A stretch of DNA of 40,778 nt from an uncultured Bacteroidales bacterium (GTDB taxonomy: Bacteria; Bacteroidota; Bacteroidia; Bacteroidales; Paludibacteraceae): contig CAMJDT010000020.1 of NCBI GenBank assembly GCA_946404495.1, positions 1 through 40,778 of the forward strand. The letters run 5' to 3'. Under the pieces are notes generated by a model, which saw nothing but the letters and a program-made list of their open reading frames with translations, did not search any database and was not told where the DNA came from. This document shows, piece after piece, positions 22,522 to 31,357 of the stretch; within the stretch, counting starts at the first letter, position 1, and every line of letters starts with the position of its first letter. The translations under genes were made by a program, and so were the position numbers.

Positions 22522-23248
22522 GTTTCACCACTTCCGGCACGCCTTCCGTCGCTTTCTTGCGGATATGCTCCACGCGGTTCTTATAGATACCGAACTCGGG
22601 CATACCGGGATCCACAAACAGAATCGGCGTTCCGTCCTTCACGTACTGCAGCAGGCTGGCTGCGGGATACACATTCAGACTTGTACCGATGACTAGCATC
22701 ACGTCGGCCTTAGCGGCTATCTCGCAGGCCTGACTGAAATAGGGCACACCTTCGCCGAAGAACACGATATAGGGACGCAGTATCGTGCCGTCGGGATGCC
22801 GGTCTCCGTAGTGCTGCTCCCAGCCTTCGAGGTCAACCGTATCCGTCTCGTTGATCTCCGAACGCAGTTTGCGTATCTCGCCGTGCAGGTGCGTGACGTT
22901 GGTGCTGCCGGCGCGCTCGTGCAGGTCGTCGATGTTCTGGGTGATGACTTGCGTGAGTGGATATGCTTTCTGCAACTGAGCAATCGCCTTATGCGCGGCA
23001 TTGGGCTGCGCGTTGAGTGTATCGCGACGACGGGCATTGTAGAACTCCACGCACAGCTCCGGATTTCTTAGCCAGGCCTCGTGCGTGCAGATATCCTCCA
23101 CACGGTATTTCTCCCACAAACCGTCCGAATCGCGGAACGTACCCAAACCGCTCTCGGCGCTCACACCTGCGCCTGTGAAGACCACGATGCGCGTCGTTTT
23201 ACCTTTGGCTGCCAACACCTGGGCAGCCTTTTCCATCATGTTAGCCAT
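22499..23248 (-). CDS. Sirtuin (NAD-dependent protein deacylase), CobB-like
   Basis: 249 residues. Rossmann NAD site FTGAGVSAESGLGTFRD (24-40), TQNIDDLHERAG (103-114) and catalytic H122 in HLHGE. A Tyr-x-x-Arg pair, Y70 and R73 in FYNARRR, matches the class III pair that recognises succinyl-/malonyl-lysine, so desuccinylase activity is plausible besides deacetylation. The zinc-binding CxxC pairs usual between HGE and the GEGVP loop (160-170) are absent. It is the last gene of the minus-strand operon, 1 nt after the lipoprotein gene. The final residues are encoded by a border tract. Confidence 0.88.
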   Translation of the reverse strand: MANMMEKAAQVLAAKGKTTRIVVFTGAGVSAESGLGTFRDSDGLWEKYRVEDICTHEAWLRNPELCVEFYNARRRDTLNAQPNAAHKAIAQLQKAYPLTQVITQNIDDLHERAGSTNVTHLHGEIRKLRSEINETDTVDLEGWEQHYGDRHPDGTILRPYIVFFGEGVPYFSQACEIAAKADVMLVIGTSLNVYPAASLLQYVKDGTPILFVDPGMPEFGIYKNRVEHIRKKATEGVPEVVKQLTIDNG

Positions 23249-23249
23249 A

Positions 23250-23759
23250 TTACTTCTTATCTACTTCAAACGTAGGTGCATAGGGTTCAGCTACCGTTCC
23301 GAGATTATCGTCGTTGCGGAACGCAAAAGTCTTGGTCGAGATGAAGATATTCTTCAGCGTGACCGAATAGTAGCGGATAGCTACCTGACTATCGTTCTCG
23401 GGAGCCGTGATATAGAGGAAGTACAGGCCATCCGTCTGTTCGGCTACGCCCAGGCAGTTGCCCGTAGCGTCAAACGCAGCCAGCTTATCGCTCGTGGAGG
23501 GTTGATAACCGCCTTCTACGAGTTGATCCGCACTGAACGACTGCGCCAGATCCACCTTCACGATAGCCGTCATCGATGAGGTCATATCGTATCCCTCCGG
23601 ATTGGTCCAGGCGGGAGTAGTGATCGAACCCTTGATGGATTCCACCTTCGTCGTGTCCTGCTTTTGCTCATCAGGAGGCGTAGGTTCGCTGTTACTCTTA
23701 CATGCATTCATCGCGAGGGCCGCGATAGCCACAAAGGCCAGATACAAGATCTTTTTCAT
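23250..23759 (-). CDS. Hypothetical lipoprotein
   Basis: 169 residues. Signal peptide MKKILYLAFVAIAALAMNAC with lipobox Cys at 20, then a Pro/Glu/Gln/Thr linker (21-45) and a globular domain with repeated beta patterns (TAIVKVDLAQSF, DKLAAFDATGNCLGVAE, GLYFLYITAPENDSQVAIRY). No family recognised; the pattern FDATGNCLGVA followed by YFLYITAPEN recalls small immunoglobulin-like envelope modules. It sits between the TolC-like gene (27-nt gap) and the sirtuin (1-nt gap). Confidence 0.7.
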   Translation of the reverse strand: MKKILYLAFVAIAALAMNACKSNSEPTPPDEQKQDTTKVESIKGSITTPAWTNPEGYDMTSSMTAIVKVDLAQSFSADQLVEGGYQPSTSDKLAAFDATGNCLGVAEQTDGLYFLYITAPENDSQVAIRYYSVTLKNIFISTKTFAFRNDDNLGTVAEPYAPTFEVDKK

Positions 23760-23786
23760 ATCGGTGTGATTTAATCGTTTATTCCT

Positions 23787-25166
23787 TTATTTCGTTGCAC
23801 CGCCGAGGGCGATATAGAGACCAATCAGCGCCGTGGCACCGTTGTAGAGGTTGGTTGCCTCGTTCAGCTGTGCCGACAGTAGCGACTCTTGTGCCGTGAG
23901 TACCTCGATATACGAAGCCTTACCGGCGTTCATCAGCTCGTGCGTACCGGTATAGGCATCTTCCAGCACGGCTACTTGATGCTTATAGAGTACATCTTTG
24001 TCCTTGGCCACCTGGCAGTCTGCAAGCGCAGCGTTCACCTGGTTACCGGCCTTGATAACGGTCTGGATATAATCCATGAGTTTGTCCTCTTGGTTGAGTT
24101 TGGCGATCTTGAGCTGTGCGGTCAGTTTGCCTTGCGCAAAGACGGGTTGCATCAGCGAAGCCGCTAACTTCATCAGCAGCGCACCCGGGTCGGCACCGTT
24201 CTGTCCTACCCAACCGAGTAGGCCGGTCAGATTGAACGAAGGATAGAAGGCTGCACGTGCTGAAGCGGTGTTGTAGAACGCCTCAGCCAGCACTTTGTCT
24301 GCCACCTTGATATCCGGACGGTTCTCCAGCAGCGTAGCCGGCACACCCGTGCTGAATCGTTCAGGCAGGCTATAGTCGCCCCAAGCCAGGCGTGCAATCG
24401 GTTGCGGGGTGATACGCAGCAGTTTGCACAGTTCCCCTTCGGCCGACAGGATGCTGCGGCGCGTGTCTACGATCTGAGTCTTGACGCTCACGCACGAGCT
24501 CTCCATCTGGTTCACAGCGGTCGAGTACGCCTGACCGTTCTCCCACAAGGCGCGCTCTGTCTCCAGCGATTCCTCCCACAGACTGTCGGTCTCGATGAGG
24601 ATCTGCAGTTCTTTATCCAGCATCAGCAGTTGGAAATAGTACTGTGCAACGGTTGCGATGAGGTTGGCTTGCGTCGCATCGCGTGCCGCTTCGGCTTGTT
24701 CCAACACGGCTTGCGCTTTGCGTTTATTGACCGTCACCGAACCCGATATGCCGATGTTCCAGTCCAACTGCAGCGGGATGTTATACGAGTAGTTTAGTCC
24801 CGTTCCGCTACCCGACGAACCGAACATCTGGGTGGAGATGCCGGCCTGCGGATTCAGACTCAGCGAAGGCAGATAGGCCAGTTTCGCAGCTTTGAGCGAA
24901 GCCTGTGCCTGCAGTACGGCCGACTTGGCGGCCATTAGATCCGTATTGCGAACCAGCGCGGAGTCGATGAGTTGTTGCAGCATCGGATCCACAAAGAACT
25001 CACGCCACGACAGCTCGGCGATAGATGCCTCAGAGGCTGCTTTGGCAATCGAATCACCACGGCCGAACAGATCATCCGGTGCTCCGCTCTGCGACTGATA
25101 TTTCTTATAAACTCCACAGGAAGACAAAACCAAACCTGTGAGAACTATACAGATATACTTTTTCAT
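23787..25166 (-). CDS. TolC/OprM-type outer-membrane efflux lipoprotein
   Basis: 459 residues. Lipobox LSSC (C17), then two outer-membrane efflux (OEP) repeats with the long coiled-coil helices of the periplasmic tunnel: LVRNTDLMAAKSAVLQAQAS in the first and ENRPDIKVADKVLAEAFYN with YPSFNLTGLLGW in the second. It forms the exit duct for the RND pump encoded immediately upstream, with which it overlaps by 4 nt (ATGA). It is a NodT/OprM-type lipidated trimer subunit by family. Confidence 0.93.
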   Translation of the reverse strand: MKKYICIVLTGLVLSSCGVYKKYQSQSGAPDDLFGRGDSIAKAASEASIAELSWREFFVDPMLQQLIDSALVRNTDLMAAKSAVLQAQASLKAAKLAYLPSLSLNPQAGISTQMFGSSGSGTGLNYSYNIPLQLDWNIGISGSVTVNKRKAQAVLEQAEAARDATQANLIATVAQYYFQLLMLDKELQILIETDSLWEESLETERALWENGQAYSTAVNQMESSCVSVKTQIVDTRRSILSAEGELCKLLRITPQPIARLAWGDYSLPERFSTGVPATLLENRPDIKVADKVLAEAFYNTASARAAFYPSFNLTGLLGWVGQNGADPGALLMKLAASLMQPVFAQGKLTAQLKIAKLNQEDKLMDYIQTVIKAGNQVNAALADCQVAKDKDVLYKHQVAVLEDAYTGTHELMNAGKASYIEVLTAQESLLSAQLNEATNLYNGATALIGLYIALGGATK

Positions 25167-28100
25167 TTCTCTTCCTCCTTTCCTTCTGATTGCTGATCAC
25201 TGATTGCTGATTGCTGATCGCTGACAGCAACCGGGCTTCCGCTCACTTTCTCCTCCAAGGTCTGGAAGACTATAAAGAATGCCGGAACGACGAATACCAG
25301 TGCCAGTGTACCAATACTCATACCACCTACAACGCCCAATGCCAATGCACGGTTACCGTTAGCACCTGCACCGCCGGCAATAATCAACGGAATCATACCG
25401 GCGATCATCGTGATGACGGTCATCAGAATCGGACGCAGACGTTCTTTACATGCCTCAAAGGCGGCATCCACGATACTCAAACCTTGCTTGCGACGCTCAG
25501 CCGCGAACTCCGTGATAAGAATAGCAGTCTTGGCGAGCAAACCGATAAGCATGATCACACCGGTCTGCAAGTAAATATTGTTCTCCATACCCGGCAGACC
25601 GATCTTGTTACCTACCCACGAGAAGAGGAACGAACCCATCAGTCCGAACGGCACGCTGAGCAGCACGGCGAACGGCGTGAGCCAACTGTTATACAGCGAA
25701 CCGAGGATGAGGTAAATAAGGATAACGCAGATCAGATAGATGATCAGCGTCGAGTTACTCTTCGAACTCTCCTCCACCTCACGCGACATCGAGCCGTACT
25801 CGTACGCGCAGTAGGTCGGCATAGTCTCTTTGAATACCTCGGCGATAGCCTGATGGGCTTCTGCCTCCGAATAACCGTTACCCGGCGTTACAGAGCACGA
25901 GATAGACTGGAAGAGGTTGAAGTGACTATGCGAAGCCGAACCGACGATCTCCTCCAGTGTCACAAACTGCGACAGAGGTGCCATCTTGCCGTTACCTACT
26001 TTGATATACATGTTATTCAGCGAGGACGGATCCAATCGGTACTCCGGCGAAGCACTAACCCATATCTGATACACCTTACTGAACTGGTTGAAGTTACCCA
26101 CGTACGAACCACCGCAGTAAGCACCCAGGGTGTTCAGCACAGCCTGAGCCGTAGTACCCGCACGCTCGCACTGGACAGGATCCACATGCACCTTGAATTT
26201 CGGGAAACGCTCCGAATACGTGGACGTTGCGCTCTCAATCTCCGGACGTTCCTGTAGTTTGGCAAGGAAGTAATCGGTCTTGTTTCCAAAGTCTGACATA
26301 TCTCCGTCGCTCTTGTCCTGTATCTGCAAATCGATGTTGTTCGATGTACCGTATCCCGGGATCTGCGGCATCTGGAAGGGCACCACCTGCGCGTTCTTGA
26401 TCGACAAACAATCATAGTAGAAACGCGCCATGATAAGGTCAATATAGTGCTTGAAGCCCGGACGGTCATCCCAGTTCTTGAGACGGATAATGAGCGATGC
26501 GTAACTGGAACCGTTGGAGGATAGCAGACCGTAGCCGCTTACCAGCCCATAACTCTCCAGTTCCGGAATAGCTTTTACTTTCTCTTCCACCTGCTTCATG
26601 ATCTCGCTGTTCTCATGCAGCGTCGCACCTTCCGGCACACGTACCTCACACATAATCACACCTTGGTCCTCTTGCGGCACGAGCCCCGAAGGCATAATCT
26701 TCATAAAGAGGACAAACAATACGGCAGCCAAGCCTAACAGCGCAAACGACAACCACGGACGCTGGAGGTATTTCTTTACCGCGCCTTGGTATTTACCGAG
26801 GATGGCATTGTAACTTGCCTCATAGGCGATCTTCGTGTAGTAGTCGATACCTTTGTGCTGCGCTGCACCTTCCTCGTTCGGGCGCATTAGCATGGCGCAG
26901 AGTGCCGGACAGAGCACCAACGCACAGACGCAACTCAGGCCTACCGAACCGGCAATGGTTATACCAAACTGTGTGAAGAACGTTCCACTCGTTCCGCTCA
27001 TGAAGGTCACGGGGATGAACACCGCCATGAAGACCAGCGTACAGGAGATAACAGCTACCGACACCTCGCTCATCGCTTCGCGCGTCGCCTGAATAGCCTG
27101 GTCTTTGGGCGAACCTTGCATCTTACCCGTCTCCAGTTTCGCCATCACGGCTTCCACCACGACGATCGCATCATCCACGACCGTACCGATGGCGAGCACT
27201 AACGCGAAGAGTGTTAGTATATTGAGCGAGAAACCCGCCATACGCACGATGGCAAACGTACCCAACAGGGACACGATAATCGAGATGGAAGGAATCAAAG
27301 TCGCTTTCCAGTTTTGCAGGAAGAAATATACGACCAGGATCACAAGCAGAATCGCGATCACCAGCGTCTCCACCACATTGTGGATTGCTGCAAAGAGGAA
27401 GTCATTACTGGTCTCCATAATCACAAATTCCAGACCTGCCGGCAACGTCGGTTGCAGTTGTTTGTACAGCTCGTCAATCTGTTCGTTCACCAGCGTAGCG
27501 TTTGCGCCCGGCGATTGGTTCACGAGATAGAACACCCCCGGCTTACCGTCTATATTGGAGGTCATCGTGTAACTCTTGGCACCGATCTCCACGGTGGCTA
27601 CATCTCTCAGATACAGCACATTTCCGCCCTCTGTTGCGCGTATAACGATATTCTCGAACTCCTCGATACTCTTGAGCGTTCCTTTGTACTCCATCGGGTA
27701 CTGATAGGCGTTCTCGGACTGCTGCCCGAGCGTACCGGTCGAGGTAACGAAACTCTGCGAGGAGATAGCGGACGATATATCGCTCGGTTCAAGTCCGTAT
27801 TGCGCCATCACGTCGGGCTTCATCCACACGCGCAACGCGTATGTGTTACCCAAGTTTGTTACGTTCCCCACGCCTGTGATACGCAATAGACGCGGCTTGA
27901 CGTTGATGTCGATGTAGTTGGAGATGAAGTCAGCATCGTACTTGCCGTCCGTCGATTTCAATCCAGCAATCTGCAGAATACTGTTCTGACGTTTTGTCAC
28001 CGTGACACCGGTCTGCAGCACATCACTCGGCAACAGCGCTTGCGCCTGAGTCACACGGTTCTGCACGTTGACGGTCGCCATATCGGGGTCTGCGCCCTGC

Positions 28101-28387
28101 TTGAAATAGACCGTGATACTGACATCGCCTGTCGAAGAGGCGGTCGCGGTCATGTAGGTCATGTCCTGCACGCCGTTGATCTGCTCCTCAAGCGGCTGTA
28201 TGACGGATTTCATACAGGTGTTCGCGTCCGCGCCAGAATAGGAAGCGGAAACTTCCACCGTCGGCGGCGCGATATTCGGATACTGCTCAATAGGTAAAGT
28301 GTTCAAGCAGATAAATCCGATCAGCGAGATGACAATCGCTATCGAGATCGCCATCACTTTTTTATCGATAAAGATGTTCCCTTTCAT
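25163..28387 (-). CDS. RND efflux pump inner-membrane transporter (HAE1/AcrB family)
   Basis: 1074 residues, twelve membrane helices and two large periplasmic loops. Seen: IEQYPNIAPPTVEVSASYSG after helix 1, the TM4 proton-relay aspartate pair in GTVVDDAIVVVEAVM, the PSGLVPQEDQG entry to the second half, and the TM10 lysine in LLAKTAILITEFA. It exports hydrophobic or amphiphilic compounds from the periplasm using the proton gradient; the substrate is unknown. The order is adaptor, pump, outer-membrane factor. The last 20 residues (SDQQSAISDQQS, then EGKEEEK) are encoded by a heptanucleotide tract and are not part of the family. Confidence 0.96.
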   Translation of the reverse strand: MKGNIFIDKKVMAISIAIVISLIGFICLNTLPIEQYPNIAPPTVEVSASYSGADANTCMKSVIQPLEEQINGVQDMTYMTATASSTGDVSITVYFKQGADPDMATVNVQNRVTQAQALLPSDVLQTGVTVTKRQNSILQIAGLKSTDGKYDADFISNYIDINVKPRLLRITGVGNVTNLGNTYALRVWMKPDVMAQYGLEPSDISSAISSQSFVTSTGTLGQQSENAYQYPMEYKGTLKSIEEFENIVIRATEGGNVLYLRDVATVEIGAKSYTMTSNIDGKPGVFYLVNQSPGANATLVNEQIDELYKQLQPTLPAGLEFVIMETSNDFLFAAIHNVVETLVIAILLVILVVYFFLQNWKATLIPSISIIVSLLGTFAIVRMAGFSLNILTLFALVLAIGTVVDDAIVVVEAVMAKLETGKMQGSPKDQAIQATREAMSEVSVAVISCTLVFMAVFIPVTFMSGTSGTFFTQFGITIAGSVGLSCVCALVLCPALCAMLMRPNEEGAAQHKGIDYYTKIAYEASYNAILGKYQGAVKKYLQRPWLSFALLGLAAVLFVLFMKIMPSGLVPQEDQGVIMCEVRVPEGATLHENSEIMKQVEEKVKAIPELESYGLVSGYGLLSSNGSSYASLIIRLKNWDDRPGFKHYIDLIMARFYYDCLSIKNAQVVPFQMPQIPGYGTSNNIDLQIQDKSDGDMSDFGNKTDYFLAKLQERPEIESATSTYSERFPKFKVHVDPVQCERAGTTAQAVLNTLGAYCGGSYVGNFNQFSKVYQIWVSASPEYRLDPSSLNNMYIKVGNGKMAPLSQFVTLEEIVGSASHSHFNLFQSISCSVTPGNGYSEAEAHQAIAEVFKETMPTYCAYEYGSMSREVEESSKSNSTLIIYLICVILIYLILGSLYNSWLTPFAVLLSVPFGLMGSFLFSWVGNKIGLPGMENNIYLQTGVIMLIGLLAKTAILITEFAAERRKQGLSIVDAAFEACKERLRPILMTVITMIAGMIPLIIAGGAGANGNRALALGVVGGMSIGTLALVFVVPAFFIVFQTLEEKVSGSPVAVSDQQSAISDQQSEGKEEEK
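25187..25228 (-). repeat. Translated heptanucleotide tract at the RND pump C-terminus
   Basis: Six units on the plus strand: tgattgc, tgatcac, tgattgc, tgattgc, tgatcgc, tgacagc. On the coding strand they read AVSDQQSAISDQQS. Confidence 0.9.
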
Positions 28388-28390
28388 TGC

Positions 28391-28418
28391 TTTCGACTTT
28401 TGACTTTCGACTTTCGAC
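28391..28418 (-). repeat. Heptanucleotide tract between adaptor and pump genes
   Basis: tttcgac, ttttgac, tttcgac, tttcgac on the plus strand. The adaptor stop TAG (28420-28418) is at its edge, and the pump ATG (28387-28385) follows 4 nt after it. Confidence 0.88.
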
Positions 28419-29512
28419 TAAAACAGAACCCTCTGTCCCTCTACGAGGTTGTTAGCGCCCTCTGTAACGATTACTTCGCCTACCTCCAGACCTTCTGTTA
28501 CCACGAGGTCGCGCTCGCTGCCGATACCTACGGTCTTAACGATTGCACTATACGCGCAGCTGTCTGCGGCAACCTTATATACGAGCGATTTGCTCTGCAG
28601 GCGCACTACGGCATTCTGCGGAACAACAATCACTTGTTTTACATCAAACGGAATAACCACCGTACCCTGAATACCCGAATACAGCACACCGTTGGGGTTC
28701 GGGAACGTAGCCTTGCAGGTCAGCGCACCCGTCGTGCGGTCCACCGTACCGGTAATACTGGTGATGCGGCCTTTCTTATTGTACTCCGTACCGCTCTTGA
28801 AGAGGAACGTTACGTCCGGGAAATTCTCCAACGAGCCTTCGATATCGCCATTGGCGCGCTCCTCAAGAACAGACTCGCTCACCGAGAACTCGGCGTACAT
28901 CTTGGCGTTACCGCTGACCATCGTCAGATAGGTCAAACTGTTGACTTGGTCGCCTGCAAATACGGGTATCGAACCGATTACACCGTCCACCGGAGCCGTT
29001 ATTGTGCAGTAACCTAAGTTCACGCGAGCCCTGTTGGCCGTAGCCTGATACTGCGCTACAGAAGCCTGAGCTTGCTTGTATTGGTTCTCCGAATTGTCCA
29101 ATACATATTTGCTCACGATCTTCTTTTCATACAGGTTCTTGTTGCTCTCATACTCCAACTTGGCGCTGCTCTCTTTGGCCTGAGCTGCCAGCAGATTCGC
29201 CTCTGCCGACTGCAACTCCAACTGTGCATCGCGGCTGTCGATACGGAACAGCACATCACCCTTTTTCACCTGCTGACCTTCGGTAATGCATACCTCCACC
29301 AGCTGTCCGCTGATCTGAGGCTTGATGGTCACATCTGCCGTACCTTTCAGCGTGGCACTGTACTTCAGCGGTACCGAGATGTCACTCTTGCTGATAGTCA
29401 TTGTTTCAAACGATGTTTGTGCGGGCATCTGAATCTTCGGACCGCATGCAGTCATCATAACTGCCCCAATTGCCACAACAGCAATTGCCAACGAGTTAAT
29501 TTTTTTCTTCAT
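28418..29512 (-). CDS. RND efflux periplasmic adaptor (membrane fusion protein), lipoprotein
   Basis: 364 residues. Lipobox MTAC (C23), then the adaptor layout: lipoyl half-motif (SGQLVEVCITEGQQVKKGDV), alpha-hairpin (residues 105-165, coiled coil with LQSAEANLLAAQAKESSAKL), second lipoyl half (LGYCTITAPVDGVIG), beta-barrel domain, and a membrane-proximal domain ending GANNLVEGQRVLF. It bridges pump and outer-membrane factor. It begins 80 nt after the small peptide gene, with no clear promoter between. Confidence 0.95.
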   Translation of the reverse strand: MKKKINSLAIAVVAIGAVMMTACGPKIQMPAQTSFETMTISKSDISVPLKYSATLKGTADVTIKPQISGQLVEVCITEGQQVKKGDVLFRIDSRDAQLELQSAEANLLAAQAKESSAKLEYESNKNLYEKKIVSKYVLDNSENQYKQAQASVAQYQATANRARVNLGYCTITAPVDGVIGSIPVFAGDQVNSLTYLTMVSGNAKMYAEFSVSESVLEERANGDIEGSLENFPDVTFLFKSGTEYNKKGRITSITGTVDRTTGALTCKATFPNPNGVLYSGIQGTVVIPFDVKQVIVVPQNAVVRLQSKSLVYKVAADSCAYSAIVKTVGIGSERDLVVTEGLEVGEVIVTEGANNLVEGQRVLF

Positions 29513-29557
29513 TATCGATCATTTAATTATATTATCTCTTACTATTTACCTTACCTG

Positions 29558-29595
29558 CTTTTTAGCGACTTTTTAGCGACTTTAAAGCGACTTTA
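29558..29595 (-). repeat. 11-nt tandem tract after the small peptide gene
   Basis: ctttttagcga, ctttttagcga, ctttaaagcga, cttta: 11-nt period. It includes the TAA stop (29595-29593) of the 46-residue peptide. Confidence 0.88.
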
Positions 29596-29733
29596 CCACG
29601 GACGATAATCCCGTCCCGGGGCACGACCGGTTTCTTGGTGAGCGCCACCACCACTCTGGGTAGAAGTAGTTTGCAGAACGTTCTCGATCTCCATCTTTTG
29701 TACCTCTGTACTGGGTGTTATATAGTATTTCAT
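29593..29733 (-). CDS. 46-residue peptide coupled to a secreted protein and an efflux operon
   Basis: 46 residues: MKYYITPSTEVQKMEIENVL, then QTTSTQSGGGAHQETG, then RAPGRDYRPW. ATG 29733 overlaps the stop of the upstream gene as ATGA, and a rare good ribosome-binding sequence (AGGAGGAGA) precedes it, so it is very probably translated. No signal peptide and no membrane segment. The N-terminal pattern (K-Y-TP-EV, hydrophobic, then Ser/Gly-rich) resembles a class of short Bacteroidales proteins that are common but uncharacterised. The Thr/Ser/Gly-rich middle and basic-aromatic end would fit a leader-core precursor peptide, but no modifying enzyme is nearby. Function unknown. Confidence 0.68.
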   Translation of the reverse strand: MKYYITPSTEVQKMEIENVLQTTSTQSGGGAHQETGRAPGRDYRPW

Positions 29734-31130
29734 AGCTTTTCTCCTCCTATCGAATATGTTTCACCATCTATTACCAATACAATCTTACCGTTTTGGAAAT
29801 ACTTCTGATTGCCATTTCTGCTTTGGTTGAATAGTTCTTCTAAATCGGTAACGGCATCTTCCGTATTTGTAATCTGGAAGGATGCCCGCATGCCGCAACG
29901 AACGGGTGCGGAAGAAGGGCCTCCTCCCGGAGTGATATAGAAGTAGGCTCGGAATCCTTTCATCTTGGCATTATTATCATTTCCATCATCCGGCCAATAG
30001 AGCGTGTTTTCGGCTCCTACAAAGAAGTTAAAATGTGCAGCCGAAGGATTGGTATTACCATTGACGTGTTTACGATAATAGAATCCATGGAAATTTACGC
30101 TTCCGTCACCGGGATCAGCTGCTGCTGTAGTATCGGTGTCCCATTCTACATTCTCAAAACGCATATAGGTAAGCACCTCATCGGTGTTTGCCCATTGAAT
30201 CAGATAAGGCACGCCTATTTCCAATCGGTCATTGGTGACGCGGCTCAGATGAAGATGCAATTCTTCGTCTCCTGCTCCCCCGGTCACATCTGCACCCGTG
30301 AAATTATACACGGTAGCACCCGCTAAGGGCGAATTGCTTATTTGCGGCACACTAAACGGCAGACACAAGGTGTTAAAATAACCGTCCTTATAAAGTGTAC
30401 GATTGATTAATGCAAAATTGTAATCATCAGCAATCGCTTTCTTTGTCTCAAAATCATCTTGCTCGTCGTTTTCGTCCAGTACTCCTACCTCTCGTACAAG
30501 ACGAACCGCGTAATATTGGGTCTTGGGACTTGCTTGATAATTATGAATAGTACTTTGATGAAATTGAATACGAATGGCTTTGTCGGTATCTATGTCATAT
30601 TCTGAATTTGACCAATAACTTCCCTCAGTTGTTAGGTCTGCCACTTTATAAGTAGGGCCATCCATCCATCCATATCCGGTAAACGGTAAAAAGACAGCTC
30701 CTGCTGCTTCCATTTGAGCCCATTGTGCGGATGTATAAATATTATAACTCAAATCCGCCTTATTCCCCGTAAAAGACAAGCCGGCTGGAAGAATAAAATT
30801 GTCAGATAAAATAATTAGGCCATGAGTACCATCAATAGTTCCTAACGCATTGAGATTGTCAGCGTTATCACGACCGGTTGGAGAAGAGACCAATAAGTGT
30901 GTCCATTCATCATATGATAATACTCGCCATCCGTCATGTTCTAATGAAGCGATATTTGCCCATTGAAAAAGATTCTGCGTACTTGCGTTGGTCTCATTCT
31001 CCGTTGCAAACTGTACCTTCTTAGTCGCACTTACAGAGAATATCCCTGTTCCGGCATCTGTAGCCTGTGCCGTACCTGCCATCAGCAATGCCGGCAATAG
31101 TAGGGCTGCTATGTAATAATTTCTTTTCAT
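29730..31130 (-). CDS. Large secreted protein with Bacteroidales modular architecture
   Basis: 466 residues. Signal peptide MKRNYYIAALLLPALLMAGT (Ala-x-Ala near 22), then GIFSVSATKKVQFATEN, the opening of a module frequent in Bacteroidales surface proteins, with DGWRVLSYDEWTHLL and YWSNSEYD.. AVRLVR pieces that resemble a formylglycine-enzyme/Fibrobacter-type lectin-like module. A second part starts at INRTLYKDGYFNTLCLPF (residues 243-260), also common in this order. The end KYFQNGKIVLVIDGETYSIG resembles a sorting tail. Base composition is more AT-rich than in neighbouring genes. It heads the minus-strand operon; the small peptide overlaps its stop. Confidence 0.72.
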   Translation of the reverse strand: MKRNYYIAALLLPALLMAGTAQATDAGTGIFSVSATKKVQFATENETNASTQNLFQWANIASLEHDGWRVLSYDEWTHLLVSSPTGRDNADNLNALGTIDGTHGLIILSDNFILPAGLSFTGNKADLSYNIYTSAQWAQMEAAGAVFLPFTGYGWMDGPTYKVADLTTEGSYWSNSEYDIDTDKAIRIQFHQSTIHNYQASPKTQYYAVRLVREVGVLDENDEQDDFETKKAIADDYNFALINRTLYKDGYFNTLCLPFSVPQISNSPLAGATVYNFTGADVTGGAGDEELHLHLSRVTNDRLEIGVPYLIQWANTDEVLTYMRFENVEWDTDTTAAADPGDGSVNFHGFYYRKHVNGNTNPSAAHFNFFVGAENTLYWPDDGNDNNAKMKGFRAYFYITPGGGPSSAPVRCGMRASFQITNTEDAVTDLEELFNQSRNGNQKYFQNGKIVLVIDGETYSIGGEKL

Positions 31131-31140
31131 TTATATATTG

Positions 31141-31173
31141 TTTGTTTCTTTGTTTCTTTGTTTCTTTTGTTTC
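31141..31173 (-). repeat. 8-nt tandem tract in the leader of the secreted-protein operon
   Basis: tttgtttc three times, then ttttgtttc. It lies in the transcribed leader (about 85 nt) between the promoter at 31223 and the ATG at 31130, directly before the translation start. On the RNA it is an AAAC/GAAAC-rich unstructured stretch. Confidence 0.85.
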
Positions 31174-31222
31174 TTTCCTTTTATAATTACGCATGCCACG
31201 CGCGCACACGTAAATTTGGGCG

Positions 31223-31253
31223 CAAAAGTACTACTTTTTTTTCAATTATGCAA
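31223..31253 (-). promoter_or_regulatory. Promoter of the secreted protein-peptide-efflux-sirtuin operon
   Basis: Minus strand: TTGC (31253-31250), 19 bp with A8-GTAG, TACTTTTG (31230-31223). No other good TAnnTTTG promoter was found down to 22499, so all seven genes may depend on it. Confidence 0.85.
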
Positions 31254-31302
31254 ATATTCTGACATATTTTTATACTTTTGCGCCGGAATATGCGTTTTTT
31301 AT

Positions 31303-31333
31303 TTGCACATGTCCTAAAAAAGCAGTACCTTTG
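31303..31333 (+). promoter_or_regulatory. Promoter of the CPBP protease gene
   Basis: TTGC 31303-31306, 19 bp with A6-GCAG, TACCTTTG 31326-31333. It diverges from the promoter at 31223-31253. Confidence 0.88.
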
Positions 31334-31357
31334 TCGCCGAAAATGAATACCAACGAT

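Noticed and set aside
31331..31345. TTG 31331 and ATG 31343 as starts of the CPBP protease
   Set aside because: The TTG is part of the -7 box and cannot be in the mRNA. ATG 31343 would lie within a few nt of the transcription start. ATG 31358 leaves a normal short leader, though 31343 is not fully excluded.
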